A DNA stretch of 10,567 bases, taken from positions 1 through 10,567 of the forward strand of contig CACZRQ010000038.1 of NCBI GenBank assembly GCA_902783615.1, read 5' to 3'. The DNA comes from an uncultured Bacteroidales bacterium. Its GTDB lineage: Bacteria > Bacteroidota > Bacteroidia > Bacteroidales > Bacteroidaceae. Both the position numbers and the translations under genes were made by a program. Below the pieces are notes generated by a model. The model did not search any database. It saw only the letters and a program-made list of their open reading frames with translations, and was not told the DNA's origin. Below, piece after piece: positions 1 to 6,036 of this stretch. Positions within the stretch are counted from its first letter, which is position 1, and every line of letters begins with the position of its first letter.

Positions 1-1350
1 ACCAGCCTCAACAGGAGCAATTGGGTTCTGACGGCTGCGAACGCAGTCGATGAAGTTCTGCATGTGAGGTGAGCTGGTCTCGAAGTTACGAGCAGCCTGA
101 CGCTGACCACCACGCTCAGCCTGAGCAGCACGCTTAGCATATTCCTCGAACATTCTAGCACGCTCCTCAGCAGTCATCATACGAGGCTTGTTGCCACGCA
201 GGTTCTCAGGAACGAGTGAGTTGTCTGAGCACTCCAGATAACCACGAGCTACGTTGATCCAACCCTTGGTACCGATGAACTTCAGACCCTGTGCATTAGG
301 ATTGTCCTCACCGTCCATATCCTTGGTCAGATATGCATGCTCCATCAGGATGGTGCCGTTTGGATACTTAGCTGAGTAAGCTTCGCCCTCGCCCCAAGTG
401 CCTCTTGGGAAGTATTCAACTGGCTGCAAGCCATCGTAACCCATAGCAGCATTAGCGATGTCGTGCATGTGAGCACCCCAGTCAGCGGTATAACCGTTAC
501 CGGTCTCACGATACCAACGCCATGCGCCCCAGAATGCCTCACGCTTCTCAGCCACTGTTACAACAGTCTTACCGTTCTTAACAGTTGACTCTTCCAGTGT
601 GATAGGAGGACACAGCTGGTCGTTGTACTCGATCTTAGGATCGTTCAACGGGCCGAGCCACAGGTTGAAGTTCAGGTTTGCAGGAATCTTCTGCACGCCA
701 CCGAACTCCTCATACATCTTCTCGATTGGACGTGGAGGATCACCTACCTTTGAGTAGATTTTCTCTACGTGACCGATCTTACCAGCCTGAATCAGCTCGA
801 TAGCCTTCTGGAACTCGCCGCTTGAACGCTGCTGGCTACCTACCTGGAATACACGCTTGTTGCGACGTACAGCTGCTTCAACAGCGTAAGCCTCAGTAAT
901 GGTGTAAGTCAAAGGCTTCTGGCAGTAAACGTCCTTGCCAGCCTGGCAAGCGTGAATTGCCTGCAGTGCATGCCAGTGGTCTGGAGATGCAACCTCAACA
1001 GCATCGATGTCCTTACGCTCCAGCAAGTCCTCATAGCTCTCGTACTTGTCGCAACGCTCGTTCATGCCCTTCTGGCTCTGCCACTGTGCGATTCTTCTGC
1101 GGAAACGCTCAGTCTTGTTAGTGTCAACGTCGCAGCAAGCTGCTACCTGAACACCGTCGCAACCTGCGAAGCCACCGAAGTCGTTCAGTGCCTGCTGGCC
1201 TAAGCCGATGAAACCTAAAACTACACGGTCACTTGGAGCAACCTTCACACCATTAGAATTAGCCCAGCTTGGTAAAATGGTCAAGCTGGCCAGACCCAGA
1301 GCTGAGTAGCTCAGGAAGTCTCTTCTTGAAATTCCGTTCTTTTCTTTCAT
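1..1350 (-). CDS. Gfo/Idh/MocA-family oxidoreductase with Tat signal (3' end cut by window)
   Basis: Reading frame is open from an ATG at 1350 to the window edge: 450 codons, no stop, so the C-terminus is missing. Residues 8-13 read SRRDFL, a twin-arginine motif, followed by a hydrophobic stretch to about residue 30, so export to the periplasm by Tat is likely. A Rossmann dinucleotide-binding loop follows (GFIGLGQQ, about 46-53), then acidic CDVD at 73-76, which would contact the NAD(P) ribose. ASPDHWHA (121-128) is typical of the family. The usual EKP motif appears as CQKPLT (143-148), with Gln in place of Glu. TADWGAHMHD (288-297) lies where the family has its catalytic histidine region. 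The family (PF01408) oxidises or reduces sugars, inositols and related alcohols; some members hydrolyse glycosides through transient oxidation. The substrate here cannot be told. The start is supported by a -7 box about 40 bases upstream. Family call is firm, substrate unknown. Confidence 0.93.
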   Translation of the reverse strand, partial: MKEKNGISRRDFLSYSALGLASLTILPSWANSNGVKVAPSDRVVLGFIGLGQQALNDFGGFAGCDGVQVAACCDVDTNKTERFRRRIAQWQSQKGMNERCDKYESYEDLLERKDIDAVEVASPDHWHALQAIHACQAGKDVYCQKPLTYTITEAYAVEAAVRRNKRVFQVGSQQRSSGEFQKAIELIQAGKIGHVEKIYSKVGDPPRPIEKMYEEFGGVQKIPANLNFNLWLGPLNDPKIEYNDQLCPPITLEESTVKNGKTVVTVAEKREAFWGAWRWYRETGNGYTADWGAHMHDIANAAMGYDGLQPVEYFPRGTWGEGEAYSAKYPNGTILMEHAYLTKDMDGEDNPNAQGLKFIGTKGWINVARGYLECSDNSLVPENLRGNKPRMMTAEERARMFEEYAKRAAQAERGGQRQAARNFETSSPHMQNFIDCVRSRQNPIAPVEAG

Positions 1351-1390
1351 GTTATCGTTATTAAAAATGATAAAAATTCATAATCGACTC

Positions 1391-1398
1391 CAAAGTTA
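1391..1398 (-). promoter_or_regulatory. Bacteroidota-type -7 box for the oxidoreductase
   Basis: The minus strand reads TAACTTTG, matching TAnnTTTG. Transcription would begin a few bases downstream, leaving a leader of roughly 35 nt before the ATG at 1350. No good TTTG -33 element is visible at 19-21 bases spacing; the region upstream is instead very AT-rich. Confidence 0.6.
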
Positions 1399-1401
1399 GG
1401 T

Positions 1402-1446
1402 AATTTTTTTATAAAATCCACTATAATCCCACCAATTTTTTTATAA
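1402..1446. repeat. Pair of perfect 13-nt direct repeats (AATTTTTTTATAA)
   Basis: Identical copies occur at 1402-1414 and 1434-1446, offset by 32 bases, about three helical turns. They lie immediately upstream of the oxidoreductase -7 box and between it and the stop of the small Lys-rich gene. They could be bent A-tract DNA, an UP-like element or a regulator site. Low-complexity AT sequence makes chance a real alternative. Confidence 0.5.
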
Positions 1447-1456
1447 TATTAAGAAA

Positions 1457-1861
1457 TTATTGCGCATTTTCTTGATTTGTATCAATAAAACTGCCAGTTG
1501 GAGGGGTTGTTATGCTTCCATTCGTTGCTTCGCCATTGTCAGAAAACTTTTCTGTCTTCTTCTGCTCCTTGTCTTTCCCCTTGCCAGTTACCAGGTCGAT
1601 GGCCCATTTGCCGATTTTTCGCTGAAGTCCAGCCTCAGTGGTTGGAATGCCAGTCTTTTTGGTGAACCATTGCTTCAGCTTGGTGATGCCAAGCAGTTTC
1701 TTCCATGAGATGTTGATGCTCACTCCAGGAATGATTTGGGTGCCCGAAGTCTTTTTCTTCTTCCTGGTGGTAGAGGAAGCAGACGACTTCTTTGTTGTGG
1801 TGGTGGAAGACTTCTTCGCAGTAGTCTTCTTTTGGGTTGTTGATGTCTTGGTTGTTGCCAT
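1457..1861 (-). CDS. Small Lys/Ser/Thr-rich basic protein, function unknown
   Basis: 134 residues from the ATG at 1861, stop TAA at 1459-1457. The same frame stays open to an ATG at 1969, but a promoter at 1889-1920 lies inside that extension and would transcribe only from about 1883, so 1861 is chosen. In residues 1-40, 33 are Lys, Ser or Thr, a histone-H1-like or disordered nucleic-acid-binding tail. Residues about 52-90 (starting SWKKLLG, with GIPTTEAG in the middle and RKIGK after) look like a compact basic helical segment. The last 40 residues are polar. There is no signal peptide and no membrane segment. A DNA- or RNA-binding role is inferred from charge and composition only; I do not recognise the family with confidence. 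The tail could equally be a linker or a cell-envelope-associated stretch. That it is a real gene is supported by the promoter. Confidence 0.75.
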   Translation of the reverse strand: MATTKTSTTQKKTTAKKSSTTTTKKSSASSTTRKKKKTSGTQIIPGVSINISWKKLLGITKLKQWFTKKTGIPTTEAGLQRKIGKWAIDLVTGKGKDKEQKKTEKFSDNGEATNGSITTPPTGSFIDTNQENAQ

Positions 1862-1888
1862 AAATGCTGTTGTTTGAAGATTACAGTG

Positions 1889-1920
1889 CAAAGTTACAAA
1901 ATAGTTTTGAATCCTGCAAA
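1889..1920 (-). promoter_or_regulatory. Complete Bacteroidota promoter for the Lys-rich protein
   Basis: On the minus strand a TTTG -33 element (1920-1917) is followed after exactly 20 bases by TAACTTTG (1896-1889), a full match to the TTTG / TAnnTTTG consensus with its usual 19-21 base spacing. The predicted leader is about 20 nt to the ATG at 1861. This is the best-formed promoter in the window and decides the start codon. Confidence 0.8.
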
Positions 1921-1992
1921 TCGGAGGATGCCGTAAGAAATCATTGTTTGTCAGCATTAATTCTGGCAATTGTTAATGTTAATGGTAGCAAG

Positions 1993-3414
1993 TCATATAA
2001 TTCGTCGGCTTGCAGCCCAAAGTCCTGCGAAGGTAAGTAATCCGTTTAGCATCAGCAGTTCATAACCGAAAGTGTAGCCTGTGAAATGTGTGGTGAGGTT
2101 GTCAATCAGGAAACAGATGATAGGCGATGCCAAGGCGATATAGGGCACAAAACGGTCATTTGGCGTGCGTTTGGTGAGCAAACCAAAGGCAAATAAGCCC
2201 AATAGAGGCCCGTATGTATAGGAGCAAAGCGTATAAATGGCATCAATCACATTGGTGCTGTTAATTGAATGGAACAGCAGAATGAAGGCTGCAAACACCA
2301 GGCAAATGCCAATGTGGGCCCTACGACGCAACCTTTCATCGTGTGGCTTCTCTTTGAGATCCACACAAAAACTGGTGGTGAGGGCAGTTAAGGCTGAGTC
2401 GGCACTACTAAAGCAGGCAGCCACAATGCCTATGGTAAATAATATGGTAACGGAAGTGCCCAATTGACCGGAAGCGGCAAACATGGGCAGTAAATCGTCG
2501 GTATTGGCTGGTATGGCAAGTCCTTGCTGTTGAGTCAGCATGATGAGCAACACACCCAGCGAGAGAAACAACAGGTTGGCTGGCACAAAAAAGAATCCAT
2601 AGGTGCACATGTCTTTCTGCGCTTCCCGCAAAGTCTTGCAGGTAAGGTTCTTCTGCATCATGTCCTGATCGAGCCCTGTCATCACAATCACCACAAATAT
2701 ACCACTTAGGAACTGTTTCCAGAAGTTCTGCTTCGAGAGCCAGTCGTCGAAGAGGAACACTTTACTATAGGGACTCTCCTTGACAGCTTTGATTGCTTCG
2801 CTGAGGCTCAGTCCCAACGCATTTGCCACTTGCCAGATAATCAGTATCAGGGCACCAAAAAGACAGAATGTCTGGAAAGTGTCAGTCCATACCAAAGTCT
2901 TCACACCTCCCCGATGTGTATAGAGCCAGATAAGTGCCACCATGCCCACTACAGTGATAAAGAATGGTATGCGTAGAGGCTCGAACACAAAACGTTGCAG
3001 CAGCATGCAAACCACATAGAAGCTCACAGCAGCTCGTGTCATTTTGCTCAGCAGGAAGAATGATGCTCCTGTCTTATATGCCTTTATGCCTAAACGTTCG
3101 CGCAAGTAGCTATAGATGGTGGTAAGGTTCAGCTTATAGTAAATCGGTAGCAGAATGTAGGCAATGGCGAAGTAGCCCAAGATGAATCCCAGACACATCT
3201 GTAGGTAATACATGTTGATGTGAACAGGCATGCCTGGTACGGAAATGAAACTCACGCCTGATATCGAAGCACCGATCATGCCAAATGCCACCATATACCA
3301 AGGCGACTTCCGTTCGGCACGGAAAAATGCTTCGTTGCTGCTCTGGCGGGCAGTCAGGCGACTCACCGACCACAAAACAGCGAAGTAAATCAACACAGTA
3401 GCTGCTATTATCAT
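1993..3414 (-). CDS. Sodium:solute symporter (SSS family)
   Basis: 473 residues, stop TGA, all inner-membrane helices and short loops, about 13 segments, close to the usual SSS length (TC 2.A.21, PF00474). Key marks in order: an N-terminal helix from residue 1; GASISGVSFISVPG (48-61), the broken first core helix that helps hold sodium; GGVKTLVWTDTFQ (169-181), the conserved loop and helix start with W-T-D; GLDQDMMQK (247-255); and SSADSALTALTTSF (336-349), whose serines correspond to the second sodium-site helix of vSGLT-like transporters. The family couples sodium entry to uptake of sugars, carboxylates, amino acids or iodide; the substrate is not readable from these motifs. The ATG at 3414 follows a minus-strand promoter box at 3444-3437, giving a leader of roughly 20 nt. 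The next gene downstream has its own promoter, so this gene is probably monocistronic. Confidence 0.93.
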   Translation of the reverse strand: MIIAATVLIYFAVLWSVSRLTARQSSNEAFFRAERKSPWYMVAFGMIGASISGVSFISVPGMPVHINMYYLQMCLGFILGYFAIAYILLPIYYKLNLTTIYSYLRERLGIKAYKTGASFFLLSKMTRAAVSFYVVCMLLQRFVFEPLRIPFFITVVGMVALIWLYTHRGGVKTLVWTDTFQTFCLFGALILIIWQVANALGLSLSEAIKAVKESPYSKVFLFDDWLSKQNFWKQFLSGIFVVIVMTGLDQDMMQKNLTCKTLREAQKDMCTYGFFFVPANLLFLSLGVLLIMLTQQQGLAIPANTDDLLPMFAASGQLGTSVTILFTIGIVAACFSSADSALTALTTSFCVDLKEKPHDERLRRRAHIGICLVFAAFILLFHSINSTNVIDAIYTLCSYTYGPLLGLFAFGLLTKRTPNDRFVPYIALASPIICFLIDNLTTHFTGYTFGYELLMLNGLLTFAGLWAASRRII

Positions 3415-3436
3415 ATTTTTCTCGACTTATGGAGTG

Positions 3437-3444
3437 CAAAGATA
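3437..3444 (-). promoter_or_regulatory. -7 box for the symporter gene
   Basis: The minus strand reads TATCTTTG followed by CA, a strong TAnnTTTG match 22 bases upstream of the ATG. The -33 element at the expected distance is poor and would overlap the opposing promoter's -7 box. Confidence 0.7.
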
Positions 3445-3466
3445 TGGAAATCTCAGAATAATTCAC

Positions 3467-3474
3467 TATCTTTG
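3467..3474 (+). promoter_or_regulatory. -7 box for the four-helix-bundle gene
   Basis: TATCTTTG followed by CAG is an exact TAnnTTTG match. A TATG (3443-3446) sits 20 bases upstream as a possible -33 element. Transcription would begin near 3480, which rules out the in-frame ATG at 3434 and points to the ATG at 3500 as the start. Confidence 0.75.
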
Positions 3475-3499
3475 CAGAAAAAATAACAATGCTTGGATT

Positions 3500-4063
3500 A
3501 TGAAAGAAAATAAGGAATTTATACGTCAGGATGCGGGTTACAGAACTTTGAAGGCATTTCAGAAGGCGGAATGCATTTATGATATTACGTTCTTCTTTGC
3601 GAACAAGTTTCTGAAGAAAGGCGACCGTACGATTGACCAAATGGTACAGGCTGCTCGTTCTGGAAAGCAGAATCTCGCGGAAGGCAATGTGGATGGTGTG
3701 ACATCAAGGGAGATGGAACTGAAGTTGCTGAATGTGAACAGGGCTTCGCTACATGAGTTGCTACTGGATTATGAGGATTATTTGCGTGTTCGTGGTTTGG
3801 AACAGTGGTCATATTCTGACCCCAGGTGTGTGCAAACCCGCCAGTTTTGCAAGAATCATCTTGATTCTGCCATCTATCGGGAGAAAATAAAGGTGCGCTC
3901 TGATGAAACCATTGCAAATATCGCCATTACGTTGATTCATCAATGTGATGTGTTATTGCGGGGCTTAGTAGAGTGGAAAAAGCGTGATTTTATAAAGCGT
4001 GGTGGAATAAAAGAGGAAATGTATAAAGCGAGGGTGGAATGGATGAAGAAGAATAGGAAGTGA
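3500..4063 (+). CDS. Four-helix-bundle protein with suffix domain
   Basis: 187 residues from the ATG at 3500. An upstream in-frame ATG at 3434 is rejected because it precedes the promoter at 3467-3474. Residues about 14-63 are amphipathic helices ending in AARSGKQNLAEGN (51-63), the hallmark of the S23 / 23S rRNA intervening-sequence protein family of four-helix bundles. Helices continue to about 100, then a Cys-containing segment (110-118), another helix (135-157), and a basic tail ending KKNRK. The added C-terminal part matches the arrangement called four-helix-bundle suffix domain (TIGR04258 by memory of the family). These proteins are soluble, probably form oligomers, and have no settled function; some are encoded inside 23S rRNA genes and the diversity-generating-retroelement protein Avd has a related fold. 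Here there is no rRNA and no reverse transcriptase nearby. An unusual G-rich repeat array begins immediately after the stop codon. Confidence 0.88.
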   Translation: MKENKEFIRQDAGYRTLKAFQKAECIYDITFFFANKFLKKGDRTIDQMVQAARSGKQNLAEGNVDGVTSREMELKLLNVNRASLHELLLDYEDYLRVRGLEQWSYSDPRCVQTRQFCKNHLDSAIYREKIKVRSDETIANIAITLIHQCDVLLRGLVEWKKRDFIKRGGIKEEMYKARVEWMKKNRK

Positions 4064-4210
4064 GATGGGATTGATGGGATTATGGGCCTAATGGGATTAA
4101 TGGGATAATGGGCTAGATAGGCTTGATGGGCTTATTGGGCTTGATGGGATTCTCTGGGATTATTTCCCATCGAGCCCAAATAGCCCATAATTCTCCATAA
4201 TTCCCCATCG
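4064..4210. repeat. Array of ~9-nt ATGGG units that reverses orientation
   Basis: Directly after the four-helix-bundle stop codon, GGG triplets recur at 4067, 4076, 4084, 4093, 4102, 4110, 4128, 4137, 4146 and 4156, with a degenerate GG at 4120, a period of 8-10 bases. The unit is about ATGGGATTA or ATGGGCTTG. From 4166 the complement appears with the same period (CCC at 4166, 4175, 4184, a weak TCC at 4194, CCCC at 4203). The whole intergenic stretch is therefore about eleven G-units followed by about five C-units. It encodes no protein. Confidence 0.85.
4128..4186 (+). other. Long imperfect hairpin formed by the repeat array
   Basis: The 22-nt arms 4128-4149 and 4165-4186 pair with two mismatches and one G-U pair, around a 15-nt loop (4150-4164). 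In RNA this would be a stable stem 50 bases before the EttA start codon. No U-tract follows directly, so it is not a standard intrinsic terminator; an A-rich stretch (4211-4235) precedes the next ATG. Confidence 0.65.
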
Positions 4211-4235
4211 AGAAAAAAATAAATCAAAAAATACT

Positions 4236-5933
4236 ATGGCAACAGTTGACGACAAGAAAATTATCTTTTCTATGGTGGGCTTGAGCAAGACAATCAGGCA
4301 AACCAACAAGCAAGTATTGAAAAACATTTACCTGTCATTTTTCTATGGTGCGAAGATAGGCATCATCGGTTTGAATGGCTCAGGTAAATCTACCTTGATG
4401 AAAATCATTGCCGGACTGGACAATCAGTACCAAGGGCAAGTGGTGTTCTCCCCTGGCTATACTGTGGGCTATCTGCCACAGGATCCCTACCTTGATCCGC
4501 AGAAAACCGTGAAAGAGATTGTGCAGGAGGGGGCCGCTGATGCTGTGAATGCATTGAAGGAATACGAGGAAATCAACCTGAAATTTGGAGAGCCCGAGTA
4601 TTATGAAGACCCAGACAAGATGGACAAACTGATGGCTCGACAGGCTGAATTGCAGGATATCATTGACGCTACAGATGCCTGGAACCTTGACTCGAAGTTG
4701 GAGATAGCGATGGATGCCCTGCGCTGTCCGCCCAGCGAGCAGCTTTGCGATCATCTGAGCGGTGGCGAACGCAGACGTGTGGCTTTGTGCCGCCTGCTGC
4801 TGCAAAAACCTGATGTGCTGCTGCTCGATGAGCCTACCAACCATCTTGATGCCGAGTCTATCGACTGGTTAGAGCAGCACTTGCAACAATATGAGGGAAC
4901 GGTGATTGCCGTAACTCACGACCGTTATTTCTTGGATCATGTGGCAGGATGGATACTCGAACTGGACCGTGGTGAGGGCATCCCTTGGAAGGGTAACTAC
5001 AGCAGTTGGCTGGAGCAGAAGACCCAGCGAATGGCACAGGAGGAGAAGACTGAGAGCAAGCGTAAGAAAACCTTACAGCGAGAGTTGGAATGGATTCGCA
5101 TGGCTCCGAAAGCCCGTCAGGCCAAGGGTAAGGCGCGCTTGAACTCCTATGAACAGCTGCTCAATGCCGACGTGAAGGAAAAAGAAGAGAAACTGGAGAT
5201 CTATATTCCGAATGGTCCACGTTTGGGCAATAAGGTGATTGAGGCTCATCATGTAGCGAAAGCATTTGGCGACAAGCTGTTGTACGATGACCTCAACTTC
5301 ACTCTGCCTCCTAATGGCATCGTGGGCGTGATTGGTCCAAACGGTGCCGGCAAGACAACCTTGTTCCGTCTTATCATGGGCTTGGAGAAGCCGGATAGTG
5401 GTACGTTCGAGGTGGGCGAAACGGTGAAGTTAGCATACGTTGACCAGCAGCACACCAGCATCGACCCCAACAAGACTGTGTTTCAAGTGGTGAGTGGTGG
5501 TATGGATTTGATGCGTGTGGGCAATCGTGATGTGAATGCACGTGCTTATCTCTCTCGCTTCAATTTCTCTGGAGCCGACCAGGAGAAGCTTTGTGGCGTG
5601 TTGTCGGGTGGTGAGCGAAACCGTTTGCAACTGGCATTGGCGTTGAAAGAAGAAGGCAATGTGCTGTTGCTTGATGAGCCTACCAACGACATCGACGTGA
5701 ACACCTTGCGTGCCATCGAGGAAGGTTTGGAAAACTTTGCCGGCTGTGCCGTCATCATCAGTCACGACCGCTGGTTCCTTGACAGAATCTGTACCCATAT
5801 CCTCGCTTTCGAGGGCGACTCCAATGTTTTCTTCTTCGAGGGCTCCTATTCCGATTATGAGGAAAACAAGCTTAAACGCCTGGGAAAGACAGAACCTACG
5901 AGAGTCAGGTATAGGAAATTAACCAACGACTGA
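4236..5933 (+). CDS. ettA: ABC-F ATPase, EttA type (translational throttle)
   Basis: 565 residues against about 555 for E. coli EttA. It has two ABC ATPase domains and no membrane domain. Domain 1: Walker A GLNGSGKS (45-52), signature LSGGE (174-178), Walker B LLLDEPTNHLD (195-205), switch His 228. Domain 2: Walker A GPNGAGKT (367-374), LSGGE (456-460), LLLDEPTNDID (477-487), switch His 510. Both catalytic glutamates follow the Walker B aspartate, so both sites should be active. Between the signature and first Walker A lies an inserted acidic arm (about 98-140), which in EttA contacts the L1 stalk. The linker (about 255-325) is highly charged and carries RQAKGKARLNSYEQL, matching the EttA P-site tRNA-interacting motif. 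EttA binds the ribosomal E site and gates the first elongation step according to ATP/ADP. Known antibiotic-resistance ABC-F proteins have a longer linker, so resistance is unlikely. No clear promoter is visible just upstream; it may share the transcript of the preceding gene. Confidence 0.93.
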   Translation: MATVDDKKIIFSMVGLSKTIRQTNKQVLKNIYLSFFYGAKIGIIGLNGSGKSTLMKIIAGLDNQYQGQVVFSPGYTVGYLPQDPYLDPQKTVKEIVQEGAADAVNALKEYEEINLKFGEPEYYEDPDKMDKLMARQAELQDIIDATDAWNLDSKLEIAMDALRCPPSEQLCDHLSGGERRRVALCRLLLQKPDVLLLDEPTNHLDAESIDWLEQHLQQYEGTVIAVTHDRYFLDHVAGWILELDRGEGIPWKGNYSSWLEQKTQRMAQEEKTESKRKKTLQRELEWIRMAPKARQAKGKARLNSYEQLLNADVKEKEEKLEIYIPNGPRLGNKVIEAHHVAKAFGDKLLYDDLNFTLPPNGIVGVIGPNGAGKTTLFRLIMGLEKPDSGTFEVGETVKLAYVDQQHTSIDPNKTVFQVVSGGMDLMRVGNRDVNARAYLSRFNFSGADQEKLCGVLSGGERNRLQLALALKEEGNVLLLDEPTNDIDVNTLRAIEEGLENFAGCAVIISHDRWFLDRICTHILAFEGDSNVFFFEGSYSDYEENKLKRLGKTEPTRVRYRKLTND

Positions 5934-5988
5934 AAAACTGTTGAAAACTTTTTTTAAGCGTTTTTAATAATTGTATTGATATTATAAC

Positions 5989-5996
5989 TATCTTTG
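5989..5996 (+). promoter_or_regulatory. -7 box for the TonB-dependent receptor gene
   Basis: TATCTTTG followed by CAGC matches TAnnTTTG. The leader would be about 35 nt to the ATG at 6037. The -33 region is AT-rich without a clear TTTG at the usual spacing. Confidence 0.7.
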
Positions 5997-6036
5997 CAGC
6001 GAAAATGTACATTATTCTTTAAATAAAAAAGGTGTT

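Noticed and set aside
952..1203. Open frame of 83 codons on the plus strand opposite the oxidoreductase
   Set aside because: It is antisense to a clearly coding region with no promoter box or recognisable protein; a shadow of the real gene.
1862..1969. In-frame N-terminal extension of the Lys-rich protein starting at an ATG at 1969
   Set aside because: A complete -33/-7 promoter lies inside it (1920-1889) and would start transcription downstream of 1969, so the extension would not be in the mRNA.
1993..3414. Operon joining symporter, Lys-rich protein and oxidoreductase
   Set aside because: Each gene has its own -7 box and gaps are over 100 bases, so a single operon is not supported, although read-through is possible.
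3434..3499. In-frame upstream start for the four-helix-bundle protein
   Set aside because: It lies upstream of the -7 box at 3467-3474; the ATG at 3500 gives a normal short leader and a protein beginning at the family's usual place.
4064..4210. CRISPR array or diversity-generating template repeat
   Set aside because: Units are 9 nt without spacers, no cas genes or reverse transcriptase are nearby, and the repeat reverses orientation.
5934..5970. Intrinsic terminator after ettA
   Set aside because: T-runs are present but I find only a weak AT-only pairing and no convincing stem.
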